From NCBI RefSeq assembly GCF_008831285.2, contig NC_045140.1, positions 16,674,370 to 16,738,369 on the forward strand: a DNA stretch of 64,000 bases, in the 5' to 3' direction. Shown piece after piece: positions 48,705 to 60,718 of this stretch. How positions within the stretch are numbered: position 1 is the stretch's first letter; each line of letters begins with the position of its first letter. The position numbers were made by a program, and so were the translations under genes. Source of the stretch: Nymphaea colorata. Taxonomy: Eukaryota; Streptophyta; Magnoliopsida; Nymphaeales; Nymphaeaceae. Under the pieces are notes generated by a model, which was not told the origin of the DNA, searched no databases, and saw only the letters and a program-made list of their open reading frames with translations.

Positions 48705-48840
48705 GACTGCAAATAAGACTATCTTAACTAATTGCTATTCTTGTATTGGATTTTTTAAAATGGCAAATTGTTCTTCTATGTACATAACTAAATATGGTTA
48801 GATTACTTCCAACTCTTGTCTTGGTGGTAGGTGACGTATT

Positions 48841-49150
48841 GATTATGTTTACCATGTTCCCTCTCTTGTCGTAAATCTAGTTTTCATTGGTCAAATTACA
48901 TATAAAATTATATACACATTTTCTCCTGCAGATTGTATTGTACATGATCAGCCGTCAGGGAGGAAGATTAGAATTGGCCTTGGGAAATATCATTTATGCT
49001 CCCTTGACTGTTTAGACATGAGCTTTTTGACGAAGGAAACTTGTGGAACATATATGTCTGTAAAGGATGAATCAATGGTGTGGTAACAAAGATTGAGACA
49101 TGTTTTTGCATCTATGGAGAAGCGGATTTTGGAACTAATTGATGGGTTGA
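48841..49150 (+). pseudogene. Ty1/copia GAG-pre-integrase relic
   Basis: The frame reads DYVYHVPSLVVNLVFIGQIT, then DCIVHDQPSGRKIRIGLGK, then VW, a stop codon, QRLRHVFASMEKRI. These follow the copia order: (V)LHVPSL..NL(L)S(V)GQ, then (C).(.)D..(T/S)G..IG.G, then LWH.RLGH. The stop replaces the first His of the zinc-binding HHCC region. No integrase core or reverse transcriptase follows before satellite resumes. Confidence 0.7.
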
Positions 49151-49175
49151 AAAGACTTATTGAACAAATATTCTG

Positions 49176-51049
49176 AAAATCTCTAATTACTTTGTAAGAA
49201 ACATTCAAAATTTCCAAGGCATACGCCTCTAATCAGTTTTACGATTTGATGATTTTTTGGCTTTTCTTTTTACAATTGCAAATGGTTTCAAACTGTTTGA
49301 AATTTTGAAAATGTTTTAGAAAGTTAGCACTTTCTGTAAATTTTGATGAATTGGTGAATTGTAAATTCCTAATTACTTGAAAAGTAGCACTCTGATTTAC
49401 ATAATTTACTATCTTAGAAGTTTTAAGACTTCATATTAGACCTAGTTTTTCTTTTAAACCATTTTGTAATTTTGCAAAGTTGCAAACATTGTTTCAAACT
49501 CATAAAGTTTTGAAGGATTGGAACATTTTGATGTTGTTTCGACTTTTATAATAAAACACGTTTTTGTAGGCTTTTGTGAAATTCATGTGCTATTTGAAAT
49601 TTTGCAAAAGTTAATAAAAGCTTTTCTGGTTTAACAAAATTGCTGCACTTTTTCATATGTTTCTAAAGACTGCGGCTCTTTAGGTTTTCTACAAAAAAAT
49701 GTTAGATTTCACGTATTTACTAATTTAAAAAAATTTTAAACATTTATGAACTGTTTGAAAGTTTTACCAGCTTTGTTATCTTTTACAAACTTTCTGAAAT
49801 TTTTTAACTTTTCAAATATGTGACAACAAATGCTTTCGCTGCTAACGAAACACAATTTTGAAATTTGGTTGCACAAACATTCAAAATTTTCATAACTCTT
49901 AGAAGTTCTACAACATGGTGAGACTTTTGCCTTTTTTTTTGCAATTGATAATGGTTTCGAACTGTTTGGAAATATTACGAATGTTTTATTCCGGTTTCTA
50001 AAACTCTGCCCTTTTTATAGATTTTGGTGAGGTATATGCTTAGTTTGAAATTTCGCTATTCATAAAATCTTTTCTATTTTTACACAATTCTTTCACTTTT
50101 TCACGCGTTTTGCAAAGACTATTACTCTAAAAAATTTGAACTCTTCACGTTTCCTACAAAATGTCAAAATTTTCATACATTAATTAATTCTTAAGTTTAT
50201 AAATGCTTATAAACCTTTCAAAAGTCTTTACACTTTCCCAAATTTAACATCTGATTTCAATTCTGAAAAGTCCTAAATAGTTTATAAGCATAGTCTGAGT
50301 TTTTGGGGAATTTTTAATTACTTTGAAAGTAATCCATAATTCTAATTACTTTGAAAGTGGCACGAGTAATTTACAAAATTTACTACTCTTACAAGTTTTA
50401 AAACCTTATATTATGCTTAGCTTTCTTTTTACAGTTGCAAACACCTTTAAATCTTTTTAAAAATTTTCAAACATTGTTTTGAAACTTTTAAAATTTTTGA
50501 ATGATTAAAAAGTTTAAAATCTGGCACTTTTCTTTTTGGTTTTTTTTGGGTAAAAGTGCTACATAAAATTTTGTGATACTTAATGACATTTTTTTCTAAT
50601 TTTACAAAATTGCTGCACTTTTTCACATCTTTTGAAAAAACTATATTGTTTTCTAAAGATAATGACTCTTTACCTTTTCTACAAAAATGTTAAATATTTC
50701 TCGTACTTACTAATTTGAAATTTTTAGACACTTATAAATTGTTTTGAAAGTTTTACTAGCTTTGTGATCTTTTTCATTCTTCCCAAAGTTTGTATATTTT
50801 CAAATATTTAATGTCAAATACATTTTGCCAGTGAAATATAATTTCAGAAATTCTTATAAGTTTTGTATAAATTTTCTAAAAATTTGTTAATTACTTGGAA
50901 GGAAGCGTTAAAATTTTCTGAAATTTACAACTCTTACAAGCTTTATAAGTTGATAAAGCTTAGCTACTTTTTTTACAATTGCAAACACATTGAAATTGAT
51001 TTAAAATTCTGCAAATGTTTTGTTTGGTTATTAAAATTTAGCATTGCTT
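49176..51049. repeat. Satellite S1, right arm of interrupted array
   Basis: T-rich units with TTTTGCAAA, TCTAATTACTTTG, ACTCTTACAAGTTTTAAA and TTACAAAATTGCTGCAC recur every few hundred bases. They are more diverged from the 21-kb and 45-kb S1 loci than those are from each other. No coding sequence. Confidence 0.7.
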
Positions 51050-53842
51050 TATATGTTTTGGTGAAGTATGTGCATAATTTGATATTTTGCTGAACATAAC
51101 ACCGTTTTTTAATTTTACAAAATTCTTGCACAAAATTTTACCAAGTGAGTGCGAATTAGAGGGATCCATGCAGAGAAGGCAAAAGAATGCAAGCTTTGTT
51201 GCATGGACACTTATGAAAACATGAAGTGTCAGTGTTGGACGGCCCGACACCTACACGCATGACGCCTACACACATTGACAGTCCTTTGGCCCTTCCTTTT
51301 TAAAACATGAAGTGTCCAATACGCATTTCAACTATCTCTCTTTCTTTTCTCCATCTTCTATCTTTGTTTCTGTTATCCCTCCTTTTTTCTCTCCTCCTTT
51401 TTCAATCTGAATCATGCAAATGACAATCCTTTTTCTAAAGGAGGACCAGGGTTTTCCTTTTGAATGAAAACCCTGGTCATCCTAAAAAAGGGGAGACACC
51501 TAGGTCTTCCTTTTGAAAGAGGTGACCAGGTTTCCTTCCTTTTGAAAAAATGACACAAGGGCCAAGGTGTACTTACAATGTTTTTTGAAAAATTATACAA
51601 CAGTTAATTAATTGTGTGTGTGTGTGTGTGTGTATGTATATACATAGGCTAGTCAAACGGCTCTATTTACAGCTGCACATCATGCCTCTCTTTTAAATGG
51701 CTTGTATTATAAATAAGGGACTGGTTGTCTCACTGTCCCACTTAATGTGGCCTATTTGAAACCTTTTTCTGGTTCATCAATAGGCATTTCTTTTCTGTCT
51801 TTCACATCCTGCCTTCACATTTTCTTGACCGTATTTGTAAGTTGCAGCTTTTGTTTATTTAGTATGAATAACTGATGTGCCGGCAACGCCATTTTCTAAG
51901 GAGTGCTGGTCAACATATGTGCTGGAATGTATGTGAACCGTAGGAGTTATGGTATGATCAATATCTCTTGTTGGTTGCTGCTAGTATTGCCCTCCATAGT
52001 TAAAGCATGAAGGATAGTAGATTGCCAATTTTACATTTATTGAGGAGAATGTGTCTTGTTTTGCACATATATGATTGTGTCCTCTTTCACCATTATGGTG
52101 AGCACGTACCTGAAAGATCAGAATTTATATGAAAATTCTTTCACTTTTATAGTTGTGATAATGCTCACTTGTGTGGTCTTGTTTTGCACACCTGTGATTG
52201 TGTCCTCTTTCACACATTGTCACAAACTGAGAAGGTATCTTCAATAAGGTTAGTATACGTGTGTCGCTATACCGACATCACACAACGAGTACTTGGACAT
52301 GCCTGAGTACTTTTGGGATCAAAATTGATCCAAATTACTTTTACTTGATTTAGATTGTTTTTACCTTTGTCTTCATTCTGTCCTTGAGAGTTATTAGTCA
52401 CTACCGGATGCTAATTTTATTTATGTTACTTGTGTTTATTTAAGTGTTGCCTTTGTTTTGAAGTAGTACTTGATTTAAGATTATTTTTACCTTTGTCTTC
52501 ATTCTGTCTTTAGGAGTTTTTAGTCACTAACAGATGCTGATTTTATTTATTTTACTTGTTTATTTAAGTGTTGCTTTTGTTTTGAAACTTTTTGTGGTAT
52601 TTTGCATGTGTTGCGTGTGGCGGGCCTCCACACTGAGGTCTGAGTGTTGCTATCAAGAAGAGATTTGGGAACTTTGAAAAGGTGCTAGAGCTAGGCTACC
52701 ATTGCTTGCCTTGTTTTCTTGGTAGTGAGTCAACTTGCTGGAATTCTATTACTTGAGGCTTCGGATGTTAGGACTGAAACCAAGACAAAGTTACTTGTTT
52801 TTCTTCATCAGCTTACCTACTGTGTATCATCATTCCAAAAATTTATGGGTAGCTAGTGATGAATGTTCTGCCGCAGCCTGTGGTTGTTGAGTTCTACTTT
52901 TATTCTTGCATCGAAGTGGTTCATAATGCTTCAATGCTTCCATTTCTGAACAAGTTGGAAATTTTCATGTAAAGTGGGCCATTTTTGTTGAAACTGATTG
53001 TCGCTGGGAATTTGTTTGTTGTACTAGAGAGGCGAACAGAGGGAGAGGAGACAGAAAAAGAGGAAAAGATTCAAAAGATCAGTTTATGGGCAATATCAGA
53101 ATTTGACAGCTGGTTCACTCTTTTATGTGATATTGAAGTTCAGACTTGTGTGTGGATCCAACAGTTAAGTGCCTCTGTATCCATTGTAAGAATTTTTTTG
53201 CTTTCTTATTATTGCTTGCTAGCTAGTAATCTGGTGATGAAGCCCATCAATGTTGTTAAATGGGATGAGGCGAAGGGAAGCGTTGAGCTTGTCAAGTGAG
53301 GTGGAATGAAGCGTAAGCTTGAAGACAAATTCATAAAGTATGTATATTTATCACAATACCTTCTATGTGCACATACGGATATGATTTCCAAGTCTTCATA
53401 TCTTATCTTGGTAAGACAAGCCCGACGTAGAGATCCCATTTATATTTTTTATTTAATTCAAATTTAATGTTTTAAAGACCAACAATGTTTTTTAAATTTG
53501 GGAGCAAAATAATCAACTTTTTTTGGGCATCGATCGCAAGCACCGTTTCAGAAAAACAAAATTTTGGCATGTAAGAAAAAAAAAAAGAAATATTGAGAGA
53601 CTCGTGCCACCAACCCAAAGGACCCAAGGCAGCAAACTTACTGGATGATGTATTGTATTAAATGTATATTGTGCCAGTTAAAAAAAAAAAGGTTAACCAC
53701 AATTTTCTTTTTTCAACTGCAATTAAGGGAGGGATGGTCGCTTCGTCTCCCATTTAGGAAGTCACGGATACGTGGCGAAACGCTTTCCCACGTGGCCAGG
53801 GCATTCCATTTCATGACTTTCTTTGTTCGAAGTGGTTTCGAA

Positions 53843-53950
53843 ATGTTAACAGACAGACGCCCTTTCTGTCGTTCTACTGTGCCATCAACCTCCGTTTCGC
53901 CGTTCTCCGGCTCCTTTCCACCGTTCCTCCAGAAGCGACCGTCCAGCAAG
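53843..53950 (+). CDS. Possible first exon with transit-peptide-like sequence (copy 2)
   Basis: Identical reading to 31467-31574 (ends KRPSSK, then a GTGCTC donor), with the same G-box-bearing upstream region at 53751-53842. In this copy the next exon (55858) is open and in phase, so the two join without a break. The possible link to NFS2 is the same inference as for copy 1. Confidence 0.38.
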
Positions 53951-54088
53951 GTGCTCTATCTCTCTTTCTCTCTCGTGTTCTTCTTGGTTTAGTTAGCCGC
54001 AACTGCAACAACGTGCATTCTCCTTCTCATGACCAACTCAATCTGTCCTGACACCGATTCCAGGGCTGCTCTCTCTCTCAGTAGGCTG

Positions 54089-54115
54089 ATATATATATAT
54101 ATATATATATATATT
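54089..54115. repeat. (AT)n microsatellite, longer allele
   Basis: Counterpart of 31708-31731. Length difference only. Confidence 0.9.
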
Positions 54116-55857
54116 GGTTCTCTTCCTCATTTTGGGGCTTTTTCAGGTTTCGCTTCAAGGATTCGCAGCTTGCAGGCCTTGGTTTTAGCTTTTTTCTTAC
54201 CTCGTTGGTACTGTTCCTCAAAATTTTTCTGCGCTCCCTCGTCTCACATTGAACTTGAAAGGCAAGATTTCTAGCCATAGGTGTTGCTTTTATATTGTCA
54301 GTTTCATTGCAGTATCATCAATGGGTTGGTTGTGTGTTTTTACTCTGAAATGCTTGTATTTTTTGAAGCTTTCTAGAGATATGCTTTTACAGATCCCTAG
54401 AAAGTAATCAGTCGAATGGTTCCAGGCACAATTTGGTAGAATAGAACTTATGGTTCCAAGGATCGGCTCATAGTTTATGTTTTCAAAATTTTTTGTTGTT
54501 TTTCATTTCTTTGATTTTATGGTCTGTGTTTTTTTTTGAGCTTTTTGTTGGCATAATGTCACGTCTCTTATTGCTCCATAAGATTCTTTATGCTATCTTC
54601 AAGTCGGTAGGTTAAATTAAATTTATCTGCAGTAACACTGGCCATAGACCTGTTACTATAGTTGTTTCTTGTTTTACATGTAATTTAGTGTATTTGTTTA
54701 TTGCAGAGATTTGCAGAATAACCTTCTATCGGATATTTCCAGTATTCTGAACCTCCCACCAATGTGAGTTTAAGGTGAGTTGTCTATTCAACATATCATC
54801 GCTTTAGTATGTGCAGATATGTGTGTCTATTTATAGGTGCCTACCAAATGGATTTTTCCATGCTTTGCTTTGATATATCACCTAATAGATAAAGGTAGCA
54901 GCAAGAAAACTAAGTATGAGGATTGCATGCATGGATAGATACCAACATTATTCTTGACATGATAGATATCATGAGTCAATGTAGATTAGTCTTCTTCAAT
55001 ATTAGTAACTGACATAACTAGAAAGTGATCTTTGTTTTTTTGTGTTTAGATTAATTTTTATCTGCGGAATTACATGTAGAAAAAAATGTCAAAGAAAGAA
55101 GGAAAATTGACAAATACTGCTTATCTAGTTGGTCTCATGAACTTGAAATTTTCAGTTTGTTGGTCTGTGGTATAGCTTTGAGTAGTGTTCTCTCCTGCCC
55201 TTTTTTTTATTGCTTTTCTACTGAAGATCAAAATTACAGTAATCTTAAGCCATTTTAAGATACACAAATCTGATTTTCTAGCCCTTTAGAATGATATACT
55301 TGTAAAAATTACTACAGTTAGGGGAGCTTCATAATTTTGGCTGTTTACCTAGTACAAGATTCGATTGTCCAACTAAAGTACACACCTAAGAAGCACAAAC
55401 AAACCAACATATAGATTTACTTGTTTACTTCTTGAGAACCATGGAAAGGAGATTCAACGTACTGGGAGAAGCTTAGCTTATCTAGCAATCTCACGCAACT
55501 CTCTTTTTTCCATTGATTTCATGTCTACATCTCTTGACAAATGTTTTGTTATGCATGGGTGTTATGAATCATTATTTTATTAGTGGGTAAGGAGCTGGTA
55601 TGAAAAAATTGAGCTTTTTGTGGATTGTCTATGCATGGAAAATTTGAATAAATGATGTCCATGTTTCTTCCTGCATGATTCTTATGACTTCTCCATAGAA
55701 GTCCGCATTTTGGTAGGGCCACTAAGCAAGAACCTTTTGATTACAGGGTGTTTACTTTTCAATTTATGGGATCAGTTTTCTTGTTCTTCATTTAGATAGA
55801 TTTCACATTTAGCATACAATATGTCTTTATTGGATTGCATTTGTTTGAATTGCTCAG

Positions 55858-55986
55858 GCTACAAGGAATCCTTTGTGTTCAAGTGCCAACCAGTTCAATG
55901 TCACACAATTTTGTGGACCCCGTCCTGATGACAATGTGGACTCTTTTGGAGGCACTTCTAACTCCACAAATGTTTCTCGAGTCCAG
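55858..55986 (+). CDS. Open exon, second exon of the possible transit-peptide gene (copy 2)
   Basis: The acceptor GCTCAG and the donor GTATGT flank 129 bases (43 codons, no stop) reading ATRNPLCSSANQFNVTQF, then CGPRPDDNVDSFGG, then STNVSRVQ. It joins in phase 0 to the exon at 53843. The sequence is Ser/Asn-rich and could be the rest of a plastid leader. Copy 1 has lost eight bases and the GT donor, so this copy is the more ancestral form. Confidence 0.45.
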
Positions 55987-56609
55987 GTATGTCCAACTCA
56001 AAATTTCTATGAATATGTTCTGTCATCACTTGTTCCATGTTTCTGTGCTGCTCCTATTAAACTTGGATATTGTTTAAAAAGCCCTAGCATCTCTATGCTT
56101 CTGCCATACGTTTCATGCTTTTATATTTGCTCATGTTTGGCCTTGATTTGGATCTTGATGTCATGCCAGCATCAATTGCTGGTATAGTTGTAGTTTCTTC
56201 TCTCATTGAAGAAAGCATACTAAAGAGTATAGTAAAATTAACAAAAAACATCTGTGTAAGTACCCTTGTTTTTGTTCATGTATTTGCATGTGTAATTGGT
56301 TTTCTAGTGTTCAGGACTTAAAGCTACATAATTAGTTTGACTTGGAGATGTTTCCTTCTTCCCTTTTTCAATGCTAAAAAATGAGTTGATTGTAGAAGCA
56401 TTAGCTTTGGTTATTCACATGTAAGCTGATTAGTGGGTCAATGTCTAAATTTGATTTAAGTTCATAACTGGTCGTCAACAACAACGTTATGATGCTTGGG
56501 GTTGTTTACGGCATTGGATTTTTGTATCATAAAAATGAGACTTTAGCTGACGATGCCTCTTTTTTTACGTACTAAAGTTTTATCCTTCTTTTTGAATTTT
56601 TAGTGTTTT

Positions 56610-58150
56610 TTGATAGAAGAACCTAACCCAAACCATTTGTGAAACTTTCAATCAGTTGAATACCCAACTTTTCTGGGAACTCCTCACCCTTGAACCAATC
56701 TTTTGTATAGAAGACCCTACTTTTATGGGAGATTTGGTGAAGTTCGTTCTTTTAACCAGCCAAGTTTTACTTTTGTATAGAAGACCCTACTTTTATGGGA
56801 GATTTGGTGAAGTTCGTTCTTTTAACCAGCCAAGTTTTACATTCACCCATCTCTTTAGGGAGTACAGTTCCTTTCTCCTGGTGATATACCATTTGATGTC
56901 AAAAAGAGAAACTTTTTCAGTTTTGCTTAAAAACATTTTTAAAGTGTTTTCTCACACAATGATGTGCCTTGCTTTATTCTTAGTACCTTTTCAAGTGGAA
57001 GGTGGAAATTTCAAATTCTTGTTGTCCATCAATGGAAGAGGAAAATCGAAAAAATCCTGGATATGAGCAGTGAAGAAAAATCCTATGAAGTTGAGGAAGT
57101 CAAGACTAGGAAATGCTATTGACTCTGGCGATTAAGCATTTGCAAGGATTTAGCAGGAAAATATATTGAGGGAGAAGCCAAAATGCTTTATAAGATCTTG
57201 GCAGGTAGTAAAATGAGAGTTGAGAGATGGGCTCGGAGCTTGTGTAGTCGTTCCTCTGAGTTAGTAATCGAGAGTACCGGGTAGGCATAAAGGTGATTTA
57301 TGTCTATTTCGCAAAGATAATGATTTACGAACTTTTGGCTCGTTGAAAACCCGTAAGGTGAAGCGGGTTGGACACGTGACAAAACTACACATAACTACGA
57401 AAGTGGTGGAGCTTTGTAGTAGCCTTTGGGGTGGTGAGGTATTCCCTCAAAGGTGAAGGTCGGCCAAAAAAAAAAAAAAAGAAAAGCACAAGAAAAAAAA
57501 TTGAAAGGCAAAAAGCTGAATGCAAAAGAAAAAAAATGAATAAAAAACAAGAAAAAATCAAAAGGTGCCTGCCAAGAGATGAAAGACATGAAGGCTGAAC
57601 TCGCAAGAATTGAATGCGACAATCTTTCGTGGATGTACGATTTTGGGGTCAATATCTGCTCCTTGTTTTGATTATCTAGGATGTCGAGGATGGTTCCTTT
57701 CTGTTCATATTCTGGAAATTGAAGGACATTCATTTTAAAGATTCGACAACATTGATGCGAAATAAAACCTAATGCTTGTATGGTACTAACGGTACATGAA
57801 GGTTATGTTATTTTTACAACACGAGCACTCAAGTTTATGAGTTGAATTGATTATTTTTGAACTATTTCAAAATTCAATGTAAAAACTTGACGTCTCTTGT
57901 ATGTTTCCAGGATTCCTAGGCATAGCAATAACTAACCAATCCCCTTTAGTCTTGAAAATGTTTGACCATTTCGTTACCAAATTGTTAGTCCTTTTGTGAA
58001 ATAGATGAAACCCCTCAAACCTAGTTCAACCATGCTGAGCATGATGAATTATCCATCATTTCCTTTTGTCTTTGGAGAGGTAGACCATTTAGGACAAGTG
58101 ATTAAGCTGACTCTAGGTGATATTTTTCAAAAGTTCTATCGAAGTTGCAT
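56610..58150. repeat. Block B, copy 3
   Basis: Near-identical to 34230-35660, with a 70-base tandem duplication (56701-56770 and 56771-56840, exact copies) absent from the other copies. Confidence 0.85.
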
Positions 58151-58195
58151 AGTGGTATATGTCCACCTTTTGTGAGTTGTATAAATTTCATCTGT

Positions 58196-58282
58196 TTGAT
58201 CTTTATCCTTTGTTTCATTCTAGCTTGATCTTTATCCTTTGTTTCATTCTAGCTTGATCTTTATCCTTTGTTTCATTCTAGC
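58196..58282. repeat. 29-bp triplication
   Basis: Three copies of TTGATCTTTATCCTTTGTTT plus nine bases, period 29. Copy 1 of the segmental duplication has a single unit at about 35763, so the expansion is specific to this copy. Confidence 0.92.
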
Positions 58283-58584
58283 TGCTGTTAAAATCTTTTA
58301 TGTAGTATAGCTCCGTAATAAAAGGATCAGTTGAGGCATTCAGCCCTTTGGTTTGTGCCCCCTCCCTCTTTCCCCACCTTACTAATTTCTCGCTCCACCC
58401 ATGTTCGTATCCATGCATTTTTATGTCATCAATCTAGGGCTTGAATTTTTTTTATTCCTCTAGCTTGGGTGGTCCCTTTATTGAATTGTCTTTTGGTTGT
58501 CTTTTATTTCCAAGAGGCCTCTACATGGTGGAGGCTTCATTTCTCATTTTGGATTTGAAACTGACTACATAAATTTTATATGAG

Positions 58585-58682
58585 GTAAATGGTTCCAGCT
58601 TGGTGTATTTAGACAATGCAGCTACATCTCAAAAGCCATATGATGTTTTGGAAGATGGACACCACAATATTCATTACTTAAG
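58585..58682 (+). pseudogene. Cysteine desulfurase NFS2, exon with internal deletion (copy 2)
   Basis: The frame reads [18 protein letters not shown], then [15 protein letters not shown], then a GTATCC donor. Compared with copy 1, about 32 bases are missing between VLE and GHHNIHYL. This happens to keep the frame open but removes the segment corresponding to LRDY-EGYSSN. The HRG motif reads HHN as in copy 1. Later NFS2 exons are not seen. The two copies therefore decayed separately after sharing the HHN change. Confidence 0.72.
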
Positions 58683-60660
58683 GTATCCCAACATAACGCC
58701 CCATACCTACCCTTACTCTCTCTCTCTCTCTCTCTCTCCCTCCCTTGTCTTGATTGCTTGCTCACTCACATGCATGTTCACAGTTGGACACAGAACTTCC
58801 AAAACATCATATGGCTTTTGAGATGCACTCTTCCTGTTTGCAAAGGAAGCAAGAAAAAGAAAATTCCTTGTTCTAAAATTCTATGTTTCTGTATATCAAG
58901 GAAGGAAAAAAATAAGGATAGTTCATTGGGTGCATGGTAAATCATTTGATTTAATATTTTTTCAATATTTTTATTATTTGGCGTATTAAAAAAATAAGGG
59001 TAGTTCATTGGGTGCATGGTAAATCATTTGATTTAATATTTTTTCAATAGTTTTATTATTTGGCGTATTGTGCGGTAAGTATTTGAAAGGACCCTGGAAC
59101 CTTAGTGTCACCTGTCATTTTTCATTGTTTCTAGCAGCAGTATAAGTGCTTAATGTCCTATACACTCATCAATGTTAATAATTTTCTATAATTAATATGT
59201 TACAAGTGAAATCATTGGCTAATACTATTGAGCCTATCTTGTCTATGTCAAGTGTAGTGGGCTGGGCTATGTCGAGAATATAATCAGGGTCTCTATCAGA
59301 TCTCAACCTGGAATAGCTGCCACATCCCTAACTATGCCTTTTATAATCAGGTTGGTAAAGCATCTATATAAGCATATTGTGTTAGTGAAGCTTTGGATAT
59401 ATTTTCAGACAACCATTGATTGCAGCATGAACATAAACCATGAGAAGAGAATTGGTTTTGTTGATACTCTAGCCATCTAGAATCTGCAATACAACATCAG
59501 ATTGGGCAGACCTACACGCAAGGGTGCGGTTAGTAGATCCCTCTTTGAACCCAGTATGATTTTGCATGCCCTACAATGCTAGCTCTGCTGTCGATTTTCA
59601 GGTTCTTTCAAAATGATTGTTAGTGTGACTGCCTCCATTCTCAGGAATGGATGCATGTATTTGTACTTCTCACAAAGCTCTTAGATTTTTCTATTGTTTT
59701 CAGTTATATTCAGATGTATTTTATGTGCATTATGGACAAATTTGTGACCCTCAAACTGAAGCAGCTTTGCGCTTTTAAGTTCATTCATATTGATGCATAT
59801 AGTTCAACATCGTGGGCATTAGACTATATGTACTTAACACAACGCTCTGTTCAATGCTCAATGCTCAAGTTGTTGATTAGTTGTGACTTTGGAGGGTTAT
59901 GGATTAGCCCCATTTATTACTTTCTTGTTTTGTTTATCTATCATTGTTCACACATAAAGTTACCATTGTTTAGTGGGCAAAGGCAAATGGGAAAGTGGAC
60001 CTCCTGCACTGGATGGATTTCAGGCTTTATAGGGATATGAATTTAGATTGTGGATTTGGATGTGAATATTTGATCATGTAGGAAAACAAGAACAATTCAG
60101 ATGTCCTTCTTATAAAGCTGTTTGTCAGTTACCCTTATAATAGTCTTGTTGAGGTCTATGATCGTCCGCCAGCCACATAAAGGTGCAATTTCACTTGATG
60201 TTATTAAAACTTCTGAAGGTTGAATGTTAAGCTTGACTTCATCTAAATGAACACAGAACATCCATGGTGTACGAGAGTCTATTGTTGTCAAAGATTTTCT
60301 AGAGGTTCTAAGGTTCCAAGGAGTGTGTCACATACAAAGAAAACTTGCTCGTTTCAATGAGTCTCAAAGTGTTGAGAATTATTTAAGTTGTCATTTCTGT
60401 TTTTTCTTATGGAAAATGCATTTTGTAGGTAGCGTAGGCAGCATTTACTTGTTATTTTTATGTCTATGCATTTCATGTCCATGGAGAGAAAAATTTTCGT
60501 AGTTTGAACTTTTTCTTATTTCCATGTGTTTTTTGTTTTTAAAATTTTTAGGTGAATTCTTAATGTTTAAAAATTAAATTATCTATTTTTACATTACGTA
60601 TGTAACCTTGAATGCTACCAATATGGATCACATCATGCATCTTTACACCATTGTATGCGT
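58683..60660. other. Downstream of NFS2 relic, copy 2; unassigned scraps
   Basis: Counterpart of 36225-38170. It repeats the same exon-like scraps near 59703 (VFYVHYGQICDPQTEAALR) and 59988 (WAKANGKVDL). The (CT)n tract (58720-58737) is of different length. No gene recognised. Confidence 0.4.
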
Positions 60661-60718
60661 AAGCTTGAAGACAAATTCATAAAGTATGTATATTTATCAC
60701 AATACCTTCTATGTGCAG
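60661..60718. repeat. Chimeric junction segment
   Basis: At 60657-60660 (GCGT) the sequence switches from a match with 38165 to a match with 30927-30985 (AAGCTTGAAGACAAATTCAT onward). GCGT is shared by both partners, a four-base microhomology. The matched segment is cut off after CTATGTGCA by about 1.08 kb of other sequence and resumes at about 61795. Confidence 0.8.

Larger units (their letters stand above)
45915..49175. mobile_element. Copia-derived segment inserted in satellite S1 (with nested elements)
   Basis: This 3.26-kb non-satellite segment splits S1. It contains Ty1/copia coding relics on the plus strand (gag at 46917-47043, GAG-pre-integrase at 48841-49150), a nested hAT element (47128-48002) and a nested Mutator-like element (48312-48704). 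I found no paired long terminal repeats and no target duplication for the whole segment. It may be an eroded retrotransposon or a rearranged piece of one. It starts with TG as an LTR would, but the right end is not clear. Confidence 0.55.
51050..60660. repeat. Segmental duplication, copy 2
   Basis: Direct copy of 26424-38170, collinear and near-identical from 52615 on. Copy-specific changes are a 70-base perfect tandem duplication at 56701-56840, a 29-base triplication at 58196-58282, a shortened interval at 51835 (about 1 kb less than copy 1), a junction at 52612 lacking about 340 bases, and a deletion inside the NFS2 exon. The left edge abuts satellite S1; the right edge is a chimeric junction at about 60660. 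Confidence 0.9.

Noticed and set aside
45915-49175. Complete LTR retrotransposon
   Set aside because: Copia coding relics are present, but no pair of long terminal repeats, primer-binding site or flanking target duplication was found.
26424-60660. LTR pair of one giant retroelement
   Set aside because: The copies are about 10 kb, contain host exons, promoter-like DNA and other repeats, and lack TG..CA ends; segmental duplication fits better.
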